A stretch of 64,000 nucleotides of DNA. It comes from Siphonodentalium dalli. Lineage: Eukaryota; Mollusca; Scaphopoda; Gadilida; Siphonodentaliidae. The stretch lies in the NCBI GenBank assembly GCA_032622095.1, contig CP136069.1, positions 44,060,194 to 44,124,193 of the forward strand, in the 5' to 3' direction. Positions 9,044 to 19,991 of this stretch are shown piece after piece (positions within the stretch are counted from its first letter, which is position 1; each line of letters starts with the position of its first letter). The notes beneath the pieces are model-generated. The model had not been told where the DNA came from. It ran no database searches and saw only the letters and a program-made list of their open reading frames with translations. The position numbers and the translations under genes are program-made.

Positions 9044-9171
9044 ATGTTGAATTTATTTGTTGCTGTTATTATGGATAACTTTGATTACTTAACTCGAGAT
9101 TCTTCCATTTTGGGACCGCATCATCTTGATGAATACAACCGGGTGTGGGCTGAATACGATCCCACTGCCAC
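9044..9171 (+). CDS. Cav2: Cav2 exon: end of IVS6 and EF-hand start
   Basis: A 128-nt exon (acceptor TATTTTCAG, donor GTAAGT). It reads [20 protein letters not shown], then [20 protein letters not shown], then TA and a split Thr. The first part closes the intracellular end of S6 of domain IV, which forms part of the activation gate. The second opens the C-terminal EF-hand-like domain. [13 protein letters not shown] with RVWAEYDP is the Cav2 form; Cav1 channels have [13 protein letters not shown] and IWSEYDP. The incoming phase matches both alternative pore exons. A minisatellite sits directly upstream and a foldback begins 15 bases downstream. Confidence 0.96.
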
Positions 9172-9185
9172 GTAAGTATATATAG

Positions 9186-9320
9186 AATATGTAGCTAGTG
9201 TCGTCGCTTAAATTGTTTATGTCCATGAGGGGGATTTGAGCATATATTAGCCGAGTCCAATAGATGCCAAATCCCCCAAGTGGACATAAACAGTTTAAGC
9301 GACGACATTAGCTACATATT
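9186..9320. mobile_element. Foldback element next to splice donor
   Basis: AATATGTAGCTAGTGTCGTC pairs with GACGACATTAGCTACATATT, and TTTATGTCCATGAGGGGGAT pairs with ATCCCCCAAGTGGACATAAA with minor mismatches. The loop is about 30 bases. It begins 15 bases after the preceding exon. Confidence 0.75.
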
Positions 9321-9825
9321 TTATTTATCCATCGCACAAAACTTGCCTTTTGTGGGGTAAATCTGTCGTTTTCCTCAGTTGTACATTCGTTACTTCGATG
9401 AGGCCATTACATTTATTAGGTCAAGCAAACCAATTAGCATTCATGACGTGGGAAAACCGGAGTGCAGCTTCGAGCAAAATAGTTCGATGGCATTTTTACA
9501 TTTGCAGACCTTGTTCTGAGGATTTATAGATGTTTTAGAGCTAAAACGTATATCATTTTACGAATTATTTTAGTGAATTATACACGATAAAAACGTTCTG
9601 AAATCACAATGACGTCACTAAGGCCGGTTGACGTCCCTAGTTACCTGCGCAATTTGCATATCAAATTACGTCATAAAAGTAGTACTAACCTAATAAAGCT
9701 ACGTTGACCTAATAAAGCTACATTGACGTAATAAATGTAACGTTTATTAGGCAGGCTTTATATAGTCAATAGACGTAGTGAGCGGTGGATAAAATGAAAT
9801 ATGTAACATGCGCTTCTTGAACTTA

Positions 9826-10010
9826 TAAACTCTTTCTATACTGAATGGATTCTCCCATTCAGTTATAAGAGTATACATTGGAATGATTTATTCTTTATTT
9901 GGAGGGGTGTTCAGGTAATAAAAGCAGACAACAGACAAAAAAACAGATATACAAGAGCAGAATGATTCATATTCATTGGCGGGAAACTTGGACTAGTCAA
10001 GCTCTAGACG
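9826..10010 (+). mobile_element. Family F-like element
   Basis: AAACTCTTTCTATACTGAAT to GGCGGGAAACTTGGACTAGT, the same composite as at 7910-8066: left half of family F joined to a right part without the usual AATGTTTAGATAATAAG palindrome. Confidence 0.65.
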
Positions 10011-10224
10011 TAAACACGGGATATGTTGCATGGCTCTCTGACCAATGAAAGATGCTGTTTCATATTGGATGTGGAATATATTGTACATATTTTAGTCTCT
10101 GAGAATATATATTTGACTCCCATGCATCATGGTGTATTGATTCCTCGTATTTGGCTACCTGTATATTGAAGCCATAACAAATTGAAGTCCTTGATTCTAA
10201 GTAATATATGAATTTAAATTTCAG

Positions 10225-10321
10225 TGGGAGGATACAGTACACAGATATGTATGACATGCTCAGGAATATAGAACCGCCTGTCGGTTTTGGTAAAAATTGT
10301 CCGTACCGACTGGCCTATAGG
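10225..10321 (+). CDS. Cav2: Cav2 exon: EF-hand, second part
   Basis: A 97-nt exon (acceptor AATTTCAG, donor GTGAGT). After completing Thr it reads [20 protein letters not shown] and [12 protein letters not shown]. In Cav2 channels this is the second helix of the EF-hand-like domain and the start of the following segment; vertebrate relatives read GRIHYKDMY and PPLGLGKKCPHRVA here. It ends on a codon boundary. An hAT-like MITE begins about 35 bases after the donor. Confidence 0.95.
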
Positions 10322-10354
10322 GTGAGTAGTATTAAAAATATAGAAAACGCCATT

Positions 10355-10718
10355 AGCAAGACAGGACATATTGTGTCTGACAATTGCAGTATGAGGTCCT
10401 CAGAGGGTAAATTTAGTGATGCTACACCGCACTGCAGGCTAGCATCACCAAATTCACCATCTGGAGACCTCATTCTTCTTAGGACTCATCTTCAGATAAA
10501 TTGCATAATCAAGGTGAATAATGGGTGAACAGCACCAACTTCAACTGGGAAACATCCATCTGATCCTAGGTCTCTCATATCAGTTGAGTCCTAAGCAGAA
10601 TGAGGTTCCCAGAGGGTTAATTTGGTGATGCTAACCCACTATGTGGTATATTGTCACTAAATTCAATCTCTGGGGACCTCATTCTGCATATGTCAGACAC
10701 ACTATATCCAGACTTTGC
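10355..10718. mobile_element. Family E hAT-like MITE, long form
   Basis: CAAGACAGGACATATTGTGT to ATATCCAGACTTTG, with two CAGAATGAGG-type hairpins. GCCATTAG flanks it on the left and GCCATTAG overlaps its last base on the right, giving a 7-8 bp target duplication. Confidence 0.85.
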
Positions 10719-10919
10719 CATTAGCATAATTTTCTTTACTATATTACAAATAACAAACACAATCTAATTAGGCTGTTTGTTGGTTAGATGACCATCTCTA
10801 CATACAAATAATCAGGTAACTACCCATCATATATTAATCTATTATAGGGCTGATGTAACCTCATATTGTGGATTAGCCCTTTGACGGGTAGAATGACATT
10901 TATGTCGGAAAATATGTCG

Positions 10920-11060
10920 GATTTATTCGGAAATATGGCTTGCTGCCATTCATCGGAAAGCTCTAATGAATGGCAACAAACCATATTTCCGACTAAATCC
11001 TGAAAAATTTCCCATAATTCTGCTGTGGTTTAGGGGTTGATTATTTAGGACATTACTGTA
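10920..11060. mobile_element. Family A palindromic MITE, left arm eroded
   Basis: Diverged left arm (GATTTATTCGGAAATATGGC), shortened apex and a right arm complete to GACATTACTGTA. Confidence 0.85.
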
Positions 11061-11246
11061 TATAACAGTCTTAAATCGTGTGCTAAAGAAAAGTTTACAG
11101 ATATCATGCAGATGGTTCTTTACGGTAGTAACTTTATGAAATGTCACTTTTGATTGCATATAAACTGAAGTATATATATGCACAATATAAATTTAATTTA
11201 AAAAATTTAATAAAGTATAGTTATTATTTCCTCATTTTAATTGCAG

Positions 11247-11352
11247 AAATTAATTCGGATGAACATGCCTATCAGGGAGGATGGGACAGTTAATTTCACG
11301 ACTACATTATTTGCTTTAATCAGGGAATCTTTATCAATCAAAATGGGTCTAG
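11247..11352 (+). CDS. Cav2: Cav2 exon: post-EF-hand segment
   Basis: A 106-nt exon (acceptor TTAATTGCAG, donor GTAAGT). It reads [20 protein letters not shown] and [15 protein letters not shown], then one base of a split Ala codon. The pattern (basic start, MxxP, DGTVxFxxTLxALxR) is the conserved stretch between EF-hand and pre-IQ helices in Cav1 and Cav2 channels (Cav2: LLRMDLPV...NTVHFNSTLMALIRTAL). No oddities are seen. Confidence 0.95.
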
Positions 11353-12106
11353 GTAAGTAATGCCAATTGTGTGATTTTTTTAAAGCCTGTTTTATAAACT
11401 GAATGTATTATGTTTTGGTCCGTCCATATGTCTGTCCTTCCGTATCAATGAACATACCCAAGGAACTATTAAATATAATATGCGTAGATGATTATCTCGT
11501 AATTTAGTGTGTTCAGGACATATAACTTGGCAAAATTTGCATAAATACAGAGCATAAGTAAATATAACAATCACTGTATTTTTTTTTTTAAATAAATTGA
11601 AAAACCTATATATTGTATTTATGAGTATTTTTTCACAAGTTTCATACCATTTGTTAAGTCTTTAAAAGTTACAAATAGATTATGCCGGAAGATTTTGGAC
11701 GACCTATTTTTTATTTGTTTTTAATAGATGAGATATCATATGATAGAACTTAAAATATTGAAGGGGACAATTCTGCCAAACACAAATATATTTCAGGATT
11801 ATCATAATTATAACCCAGAAAGCATTTTTTCAGCAGAATTTCAACAAAATCATTTGAAATTTGTTACTGTAGGTATGTTTAAATAGCCGCTCTCATCAAT
11901 TACATACTTTACTCATATTTCAATTCACGCAGTACTAAACGTGTGCACTTTAAATTTTCCAACCATGATGCCAAATTCAAAACTGACGTAAATAGCTTGT
12001 ATACAGGATGGCAATTTTGATTTTTAATCATTCATGTTCATTGTTTTAAAGACCATCATTCAACCATTGAATATATCAAATAGAATTTGATTGGTTAATT
12101 TCACAG
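11353..12106 (+). other. Intron
   Basis: AT-rich. Around 11400-11540 a phrase (GTCCGTCCATATGTCTGTCC) resembles the start of the dispersed repeat at 43975. Nothing else is recognised. Confidence 0.8.
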
Positions 12107-12211
12107 CTGAAGAAATGGATGTAAAAGATGAAGAAATGAAGGACGTTATCAAGAAAATGTACAAAGTAGAGTCGAAGAAAATGCTCAAAATACTTATGCC
12201 AGATCAGAATG
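12107..12211 (+). CDS. Cav2: Cav2 exon: pre-IQ helix
   Basis: A 105-nt exon (acceptor AATTTCACAG, donor GTAAGA) starting and ending inside codons. It reads (A)EEMDVKDEEMKDVIKKMYK and VESKKMLKILMPDQN, then one base of Glu. This corresponds to the pre-IQ region of Cav2 ([21 protein letters not shown] in mammals), a charged helix that takes part in calmodulin-dependent feedback. The conserved aromatic Trp of the vertebrate motif is Tyr here (KKMYKVES). Confidence 0.93.
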
Positions 12212-12280
12212 GTAAGATTTTAAATAACACAACTTAGTGGCAATTTTGATATCACTCACATAATTTATCCCACATGGCTG

Positions 12281-12553
12281 TTAACTCTTATATGACTGGA
12301 GCTTTCTGAAATTTTGCAAAAACTCTGTGCCAATGCATTCTCTTATATGTGCGACACTCCCATATGGAGCCTTGCATATAAAAGAGAATATATTGGCTAA
12401 CAATATTTACCTTGACCTTTTAAGCCAGTGCATTATGTTATGTATGCAAGGCTCCCTATGGGAGACTCGCATATTTAAGAAAATGCACTGACACAGGATC
12501 TTAAATGCTGCACCAGCGCAGCTCCTGTCATGAACCCCATCATGAATGGTTAA
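12281..12553 (-). mobile_element. Family B TTAA element, reversed
   Basis: Starts TTAACTCTTATATGACTGGA, the complement of the family right end, and ends GCTCCTGTCATGAACCCCAT then CATGAATGGTTAA. The two hairpins have partly decayed. Confidence 0.87.
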
Positions 12554-12587
12554 TTATTACAAGAGAGGTTTGCCTCTATAACAACCT

Positions 12588-12697
12588 TTAGCCCTATATA
12601 TGCGAGGCTCCCTATGGGAGAATCGCTTATATAAGAGAATGTCTAGCCCAGGATCTTTAATGCTGCATCAGCATAGCTCCCGTCATGAAAGAGTTAA
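12588..12697 (-). mobile_element. Family B half copy
   Basis: One hairpin (CTATATATGCGAGGCTCCCT...) plus the end CATAGCTCCCGTCATGAAAG AGTTAA. The other half is absent. Confidence 0.8.
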
Positions 12698-12785
12698 CGT
12701 TGTGTATTCTGGATTGCAAAATATCTCATAAATGTGTTTTGGACTCAATGGATTTTGACAACTCCACATGATAAGTAGGTAAGGA

Positions 12786-13039
12786 CAAGCCTTGAAATAG
12801 GGTGTCTGTCATTTGCAGAATGAGGTCCCCAGAGGGTGAATTTAGTGATGCTACCCCGCATAGTGGGCTAGCATCACCAAGTTCACCCTCTGGGAACCTC
12901 ATTCTGCTGAGGTGTAAGCAGAATGAGGTCCCCAGAGGGTGAATTTCATGATGCTAGCCCGCTATGCGGGGTAGCATCACTAAATTCACCCTCTGGGGAC
13001 CTCATTCTGCAAATGACAGACACGCTATTTCAAGGCTTG
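12786..13039. mobile_element. Family E hAT-like MITE with 8-bp duplication
   Basis: CAAGCCTTGAAATAGGGTGT to its complement ending CAAGGCTTG, with two perfect CAGAATGAGGTCCCCAGAGG hairpins. GGTAAGGA lies on both sides (12778-12785 and 13040-13047), an 8-bp target duplication typical of hAT elements. Confidence 0.93.
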
Positions 13040-13069
13040 GGTAAGGATTTAGATAAAATGGTAAGTTTG

Positions 13070-13469
13070 TTAACCCTTTACCCAACAAACCGGCCAAAAC
13101 CGGCCAAATAAAGCTTCAACAGCCTAAAATATCTTCGGTCTGTCTCAATAGAACCATACACATATGGATATCATTGGAACCGGCTCCTTGACCACATTGT
13201 GATAGTTACAGTTATGCCCTGGGCCAATGCATTCTCTTATATATGCGAGTCGACCATAGGTCGCCTCGCATATATAAGAGAATGCATTGGCCTAAAAAAA
13301 ATCTTTTTTTAACACTTTTTACCATTTTTTCTTACATTCTTTAACAATTTTATAATTTTTAATGTGTTAAGCCAATGCATTCTCTTATATATGCGAGGCG
13401 ACCTATGGTCGACTCGCATATATAAGAGAATGCATTGGCACAGGGCCCTTCTGTTGGGTAAAGGGTTAA
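13070..13469 (+). mobile_element. Family C TTAA element, full length
   Basis: TTAACCCTTTACCCAACAAA to CTGTTGGGTAAAGGGTTAA, 400 bp. Two complete hairpins with GTCGACC/GGTCGCC apices in opposite orientation are separated by an AT-rich spacer. This is the best full copy of the family. Confidence 0.95.
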
Positions 13470-13626
13470 TTGTAAGCGATTGTTACATGACATGATTCAC
13501 CTCTATACAGAAGGTAACTGATGGAGCAGAATTGAATATAGAATAGAGATATAGTTTATCGATTCTTGAAGTGTGATGTTATGTAATGGTTCCATTATAT
13601 ACCTCCCAATTCTATTTTATTTTCAG

Positions 13627-13739
13627 AACTAAATAATGGTAAACTCACTGTTGGGAAGATTTACTCCGGTCTGCTGATTGTTGAGAACTGGCGAGCATTT
13701 AAAGCCAGTCAATCAACATCGGGAGGAAGCTTCGGATTG
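13627..13739 (+). CDS. Cav2: Cav2 exon: IQ-like calmodulin-binding motif
   Basis: A 113-nt exon (acceptor TTTTCAG, donor GTAAGT). It reads (E)LNNGKLTVGKIYSGLLIVE and NWRAFKASQSTSGGSFGL, ending on a codon boundary. LTVGKIYSGLLIVENWRAFK is the IQ motif of Cav2 channels ([20 protein letters not shown] in mammals); as in other Cav2 channels the literal IQ pair is absent (IV here, IM in mammals). This helix binds calmodulin for calcium-dependent regulation. The conserved core ends here and a long disordered tail follows, with alternative-exon candidates in the next 22 kb. Confidence 0.95.
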
Positions 13740-13899
13740 GTAAGTATTAGCGATGACATAAAGTAGCGCAGTGTGGCTAATATAGGAAGAAATGACTGTA
13801 TAGCTTATTAATCTGAGACAGTAGACAAAAGGAGTTATTGTAGTGAAGCTAAAGTGGTCATTCTCACCAGATAAAATCTGAGAACGGATACACAGATAA

Positions 13900-14052
13900 A
13901 CCTTGAAATAGAATGTCTAAGATTTGCAGAATGAGGTCCCCAGAGGGTGAATTTAGTGGTGCTATCCCACACAGTGGGCTAGCATCACCAAATTTACCCT
14001 TACCCTCTGGGGAAGTCATTCTGCAGATGTCAGACACAATAAATCCAGACAG
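13900..14052. mobile_element. Family E hAT-like MITE, single hairpin
   Basis: ACCTTGAAATAGAATGTCTA to CAATAAATCCAGAC, with one CAGAATGAGGTCCCCAGAGG hairpin. The ends are worn and no target duplication is evident. Confidence 0.78.
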
Positions 14053-14172
14053 GGTTCCAATCGTGTTACCTGGGGGCTAATTCAATGTTCTTTCTGTAAA
14101 TAGTTTCACACACCCCAACAGTTTCAGAGAACCGCACTGGCCTCGAATAGCCATACAAGGCCAGTAAAGTAT

Positions 14173-14423
14173 TTAACTTTTTCATGACGGAAGCTGCGCT
14201 GGTGTAGCATTAAAGACCCTGTGCCAGTGCATTCTCTTATATATGTGAGTCTCCCACAGGGAGCCTTGTATATATAAGTGAATGCACTGGTTGTCAAGGT
14301 ATATATTGTTACGCATTCTCTTATATATGTGAGGCGCCCTATGGGAGACTTGTATATATAAGAGAATGCATTGGCACAAGGTTTTCACAAAATTTCAGGA
14401 AGCTCCAGTCGTGGAAGGGTTAA
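14173..14423 (+). mobile_element. Family B TTAA element
   Basis: TTAACTTTTTCATGACGGAA to CAGTCGTGGAAGGGTTAA, both hairpins present. TTAA at both ends. Confidence 0.92.
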
Positions 14424-16153
14424 TTGTCATGGATCCCTTGAATGTTATTCACTTTATGAGTAATTGATTCTGGCCACATTTTACTAGAGTCTTGAAGAAA
14501 ACTTTTGCCCCTAAATGGTCTTGACTTTCAGACATCGTGAGCATTGAACTTTGTTGAAATTTAATTTCATTTAAAAGTTCTGACTTTTGGGAATCCTGAG
14601 TTTAAATACTTTTAAAATAATTTTGAAATTTTTTATAAATTTTGTGATAAAATTGATTCAGTTAACAAAATTTATATTTCTTAAATCATAGGCGGTAAAT
14701 CACTTTGAAGCAGTTCTAGAAAATGCTATTTAATATGTATTGAAGTTACTGTACCTTTTTTCTATTTATTCACCATCATCCCATGTGCAACACTCCAAAC
14801 TAATCCCATGCCAGATGGTGAATAAAGTTGGATTTCAAACTTATTGTCCCGTTATTAATACTGGGCTATTTTTGTCAGATACAGAATTCTTCACCCCATT
14901 TTCCAAACCCTGTGTATCATTTCACTCTTTGTTCTGGTGAGAATGACAACTTCTGCAGTAGTTAATGCTATCATGTGTCCAAAATTAAAGGAAATTCTAT
15001 GCTTTACACAAAAAGAATATTTATTTGAGACCATAAGTCCAATAGCTTCATGTTATGCCCTCAGTTTCAAAAACATACTTTGAAATGTTTTTTTAGCTTT
15101 ATAATCTGAGAAATTGTTGGCTATTATATTCAGAAAGATCAGTAATAAAGTAATAATATGTTTGTTACTGTGGTTATATTTTTGGACATTTCTTAACTTA
15201 CTAAGCCTCTTTGAACACAATATATTGTCCGAAAACAATTTTGCAGTTGGAGATATGTATGTCTTCTGGGGAATTTTTCAGTTATTCATAAAATACAAAT
15301 TACATTTATATTTAAATATTTGGAATTATAAAATTTTATGACTGGAAGTTATATTTAACAAATATTTATCGAAAATTAGAAATAAGACTTAATGAATTTT
15401 CACTCCTGGCTACTTGACAAAATTGGCCCAAATGTTATTGTTTCTCTGCTTATTCACGTAGTACAGTCCTACTAATATATCCAGTGCTGCACCCTGTTTA
15501 CCCTGTAAAAGTATGGAAATGATATAGTTGACATGTTAGTTGCTCTATGCCTTGTTAGATACTTGAATATGCCGGTAGAATGTTTCGAGCATAGCTCATA
15601 ATCAACAGATGTTGTGAGAGAGGGAATTTACATCACACTGGCAACTATGGTATGATTGAATTTCTGCTACTGGGTAACGGGGTGATTACTATTGGGACAG
15701 GAACTTTATTTAGAAGTTGCACATAGGAAAATGCATTGATTGGAAAGAACCATTTGAATTTCTCATAAATATATTTATTTTATATAATAATCCAAACTGC
15801 GGCATTATTGTCTAAATTTGAATGATCATTCCACTGGAATATGATACTGATATATTAAAAATTTGGACTTGCGAACACTGTGTTATGAGTTTTTGTGGAA
15901 ACAATCTAGTTTAAACAATATTTATTTCTTCCCAAAATATATATTAAAGTACAACATGAGGTCAAATTGTATGTAATAACTATTTCTCAATCCTCTCCAA
16001 TTAATTGGCAGAAATAAATATAATACTATATTGTGGCAGACACTGATATCAGTAGCATATGGCAACATCTCAATGAATTTGGCAAACATTATTTCATTAT
16101 TTTTTGGCCAGCGCAGACCCTACTTGGTAGCGATTAATTATATACAGAGTTAT

Positions 16154-16284
16154 CATCTGTTTCCGAGAATTATGTTAAATAATTCACGCGAGGCGAGAGA
16201 CATCAGTAAGAAATGAGTGCGCCAAACGCACAAGTTCCTTACCTAAACGTCTCGAGTGAATTATTTAATGCAGTTCTCGGAACC
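16154..16284. mobile_element. Foldback element
   Basis: TATCATCTGTTTCCGAGAATTA-type left arm pairs with TGCAGTTCTCGGAACCTAAT, and AAATAATTCACGCGAGGCGA pairs with CGTCTCGAGTGAATTATTTA. The middle is about 45 bases of unpaired sequence. Confidence 0.65.
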
Positions 16285-16521
16285 TAATGATTGCTCTATT
16301 TGTTACACTTCTCCATCAATTTGGTTTGCCAAATATGATGAAGACACCCAAAATTAATGCATGAAAGCCCGATCAGCCATAGAAAATTCAGTCTTGATTA
16401 GTAAGTCAGTGACGTCAGGAGAAATGACATAATTCACTTGTGACATTACCATTTTTATTTAACAGCATTTTCAATGGAAATTGCACATAGGAGTGTAATA
16501 AATACAGGATCTCACATGAGT

Positions 16522-16628
16522 TTCTATTTTATACGGAATTTATCAACCGAGTTCACTAAAGTCGATCTGAAACCTCGGCTCAAATAGAATTTAGTGGACG
16601 AGGTTGATAAATTACGTATAAAATAGAA
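16522..16628. mobile_element. Foldback element
   Basis: TTCTATTTTATACGGAATTT pairs with AATTACGTATAAAATAGAA and ATCAACCGAGTTCACTAAA pairs with TTTAGTGGACGAGGTTGAT. A related foldback lies near 54050-54148. Confidence 0.7.
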
Positions 16629-17207
16629 CGAGTTTGAGATACCTTTTATCACATCATCAAATAAACACGAAGCAACACGAAGTATTCATCGAAAACAACA
16701 ATCATAAACTTCAGCGATAGCAAGTCATTTAAATAATGGTGTGACGTCATTGCACGTGCTAATATTACACGTGTGTCTTACCAATAATTATGAAGCTGGT
16801 TTTGTGGGTTAATTATGTGATAAAAGTCTTTATATGTACTGTGACAATTTTCATTCTTTAACCCTAATAGTGGATGCAATCGTACAACTGTTGAAGGTGT
16901 GGTTTAAATCCCAAGATGGTAAAAAATCTGTGAAAGTCTCCGTATGATTTAAACTATTACAGAGACTATCTCTTGTCAGCTCAGAACATAATCTCATTCT
17001 TTCAGAATTAAGGGACATACTTATATGAACATGTTTGAATATCTGAAAATGGCCAAAGTTGGTATTATATTTTATTGCAAACTGTATTCAGATAATATGA
17101 CATAGATACAAATTATATCAAGTCTGCATTCTGTAAGCGAATGCTTTCACGAAAGAAATTTATAAGCAGATTTTGTCATGTTACGAGGTAAAACTCATGC
17201 AATAACA

Positions 17208-17440
17208 TTAACCCTTTACCCAACAGAAGGGCCCTGTGCCAATGCATTCTCTATGGTCGACTCGCATATATAAGAGAATGCATTGGCACAGGGCATAACT
17301 GTAACTATCACAATGTGGTCAAGGAGCCGGTTCCAATGATATCCATATTTGTATGGTTCTATTGAGACAGACCGAAGATATTTTAGGCTGTTGAAGCTTT
17401 ATTTGGCCGGTTTTGGCCGTTTTGTTGGGTAAAGGGTTAA
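17208..17440 (-). mobile_element. Family C TTAA element, reversed, one hairpin lost
   Basis: TTAACCCTTTACCCAACAGA to TTGTTGGGTAAAGGGTTAA. Most of one hairpin plus the spacer is deleted, leaving CATTCTCTATGGTCGACTCG. The GGTTCCAATGATATCC flank of the family is intact. Confidence 0.92.
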
Positions 17441-17533
17441 TCTGTTCATGCACTTGTGTCGTTCTATCTATTTCATAACCCCAAATCATGCAAGAAGTAC
17501 AGTTTGGGTTTATCAATTATCAAAATCAATATT

Positions 17534-17650
17534 TTAATGACTGGAGCTGCGCTGGCTCAGCATTAAAGATCAAGTGCAATCTCTTATATATATACGAGTC
17601 TCCCATAGGGAGACTCACATATATAAGAGAATGCAATGGCACAGGGTTTT
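17534..17650 (+). mobile_element. Family B fragment
   Basis: TTAATGACTGGAGCTGCGCT, one hairpin (ATATATACGAGTCTCCCATA) and GGCACAGGGTTTTCATCC. The second hairpin and both canonical ends are lost. Confidence 0.75.
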
Positions 17651-18311
17651 CATCCATAATGGACAGGTTTAGATTGAAAAACTTCTCACTTTGCCTGTCA
17701 AGTACAACAGACTATAGCATTCATAATGTTTGGCGGGAGATCATGTCCAATAATAGATGAACTTTGCATAACACCAAATGTGCATTGTTACCCATGAATA
17801 GCGGCCTCATTTAATACTGGCTATAGTATGTGTCTCACTGATGGCTAAAGAAACTGCTGTGGGGTTTTGCATGGATCTCGTTTGGAAATAGAACATAGTT
17901 CTCTTACTTGTGGATACTAATTTCCTGCCACATGCATAGATTGGTATAGTGTTTGAGTGCTTGACCAGCAAATTTAATTCTTTTCAATCTAGACTTTTCT
18001 AATACTAAATTTGGCCTGGTTCATATATTAAAACAATTTATGTACTTTAATAATCACTGGTATATCCATTTAATAATCAGCTCTTTGTGTGTTATATGGT
18101 GGTTGGTGAAGTGTGACGTAGAATGATGTTGTCTTGTTAACCCTAATAACCCAGTAAAATGACAAAGGCTCATTGAAGAATTGTTGATCTGCAACATATG
18201 AGCCAATGTCAAGGTCCCAGTTATCGATCATCACACGTTCATGTTGACAATTAGACACCTGTGTTCATTAGTGATTCATTGAGTTAACGAGTGCATTATT
18301 AATTTGTTTAG

Positions 18312-18326
18312 GATGACAAGGAAGAG
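18312..18326 (+). CDS. Cav2: Cav2 candidate microexon DDKEE
   Basis: Fifteen bases reading GAT GAC AAG GAA GAG (DDKEE) lie between an acceptor (AATTTGTTTAG) and a donor (GTGTGT). The phase is 0 on both sides, matching the end of the IQ exon and the start of 36119, so it can be included or skipped without changing the frame. The donor is below average and such a short exon could arise by chance. In favour are the phase fit and the acidic character shared with the second candidate at 30085. Role, if real: an optional acidic insert just after the calmodulin-binding helix. Confidence 0.42.
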
Positions 18327-18525
18327 GTGTGTATATCCGCCAAAGTTTTCTTTATTTGATGTTCAAATTTAAAATATCTTCTTTTTTTCTGCTGTGTTTT
18401 CACATTTTGGATGTTATTTTTTTAATTAATGCTAACCATTCTCCACAGTATCGGAGGTCACTAATTGTAATGTCATTTGGTTTCTATTAATATCAATGAT
18501 TAGAACTGATCTCAATTCTATCCAG

Positions 18526-18600
18526 GTACAAGAACAAACTATCATCACAGAAAAAACACCAGTAGATAGCGTAAAGGATGATATATATTATTATAAATAG
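18526..18600 (+). CDS. Candidate alternative 3'-terminal exon of Cav2
   Basis: After a good acceptor (CTCAATTCTATCCAG) a frame in phase 0 with the upstream exons reads VQEQTIITEKTPVDS, then VKDDIYYYK and a TAG stop. AATAAA occurs about 130 bases on (near 18728). If used, it would end the channel soon after the IQ motif. A weak donor (AGC/GTAAAG) at 18571 would alternatively make a 45-nt in-frame cassette. Twenty-four open codons are not beyond chance, so this is a proposal based on splice signal, phase and protein-like composition. Confidence 0.3.
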   Translation, partial: VQEQTIITEKTPVDSVKDDIYYYK

Positions 18601-18664
18601 TCTTTGTCCTTAGGCAGTTTTTCCTTTATCGAGACATTTACCTTATTTTTTCAGTGTCAATAGA

Positions 18665-18844
18665 TTTAAGTGTGTAAATTCAGGATATTTCAGTTACACC
18701 ATTAAGTATCTTTTAATTATTTCTTGAAATAAAAATTTTCTATTGGACAATAATTTTAAGTGTGTAAATTCAGGATATTTCAATAACACCATTGAGTATC
18801 TTTTAATTATTTCTTGATATAAATTATTTCTATTGGACAAATAA
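18665..18844 (+). repeat. 90-bp tandem duplication
   Basis: TTTAAGTGTGTAAATTCAGG starts at 18665 and 18755. The two copies differ at a handful of positions (CAGTTACACC versus CAATAACACC). Confidence 0.9.
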
Positions 18845-19085
18845 TATACCTTTGCAAACCTGGCGATTGTGTGTATTCATTTCTGTAGAAATTTTCACAT
18901 ATAAAGCAAAAAAAGCCAACTTCACTCATGTAATAGAGAAGTGCCTAAAACAGCAGGAGAACAAACTATGCTATTTTTGGGAGAAAGTCTTGGGATCCAT
19001 ACAGGGACTAGCCAAGAAGTTCCTAACCAATTTATTAGAGACATGGAGAAGATACTTTTCATTAGGACATAAAAAGCGGAAGAGC

Positions 19086-19302
19086 TACAGTAATGCCCTA
19101 AATACTCGACTTCTTAACCACATCAGAATTATGGGTAACTTTTCAGGATTTAATCGGAAATATGGCTTGTTGCCATTCATCGGAAAGCTCTCACTGAGAG
19201 CTTTCTGATGAATGGCAACAAGCCATATTTCCGACTAAATCCTGAAAAGTTAACCATAATTCTGCTGTGGTTGAGGAGTCAAGTATTTAGGGCATTACTG
19301 TA
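19086..19302. mobile_element. Family A palindromic MITE, full length
   Basis: Complete 217-bp palindrome, TACAGTAATGCCCTAAATAC to its counterpart ending GGCATTACTGTA; apex CTCACTGAG. Confidence 0.94.
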
Positions 19303-19991
19303 ACACATTTCATGGTACAAAATTTCTAATGTTTCCCTGTTTGGATCCTCAGATAACTTCTTTGTATTTTGGGTGGTTTTTATTCTACTAATTTGAAGTG
19401 ATACAATAGATGGCGATCCATCTCCCTTATCACGTTTTCTCAGCTTGTGGCTTGGGTTTTATATAAATTCATATTTAAAGCAGCCAGCAACATTATATCT
19501 TGCATTATATTTTACCTGAGTTGAAAGGTAGTACTGCGAAAGATGGTTAATACAACAGTACTGCCTTCATAACTTATCATAGTGATTCGTGGTGTGCTAG
19601 AAAACACATGAGTTGATCAATTTATTTTATTTCGATTCAAGTTTATCTGGAGCATATAAAGTTTATATTTAATTGTAACTCAAGTTGAATATTTGTCGCT
19701 AAGCATCAGCTGCTGATCGGTTAACAAATTTCGATGGAGCATGGTGTCTTGACAACGAGTGTAAAACATGTCACCATAGAGCTGGGAGTTGCGTAATCGT
19801 GTCAACCGCTCACAGATGTTTACAACAGATACCGTTGACAAGAAGTTGTTTGGGCGCTGTTCCGATTAAATGCAACCAGTGATTTGATCACCGAAAAAAT
19901 GATATCTCACTTCATGGCATGTAATACCGATAAAAAGCACTTTTCGTGCAGTTTCTTTCAATAATTTTGGTGGATTTAATTACAATGGAGA

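Larger units (their letters stand above)
9172..10224 (+). other. Intron within the EF-hand region
   Basis: Contains a foldback next to the donor and a family F-like copy near 9826. In 9321-9825 there is only a short repeat of CCTAATAAAGCTACRTTGAC near 9690 and several GACGTAA/GACGTCA motifs, not assignable to a family. Confidence 0.85.
10322..11246 (+). other. Intron
   Basis: Holds a family E element, a family A remnant and AT-rich sequence around 10720-10915 and 11061-11246 in which nothing else is recognised. Confidence 0.85.
12212..13626 (+). other. Intron
   Basis: Contains one full and one half family B element, a family E element and a family C element, with little unique sequence between them. 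Confidence 0.85.
13740..18311 (+). other. Intron after the IQ exon
   Basis: Holds family E, B and C copies and two foldbacks. In 14424-16153 and 16629-17207 the sequence is AT-rich with no repeat or exon that I recognise; 17651-18311 is likewise plain. Confidence 0.8.

Noticed and set aside
12923-13111. Frames with MRSPEGEF.DA.P-like text
   Set aside because: Translations of the CAGAATGAGGTCC hairpins of family E.
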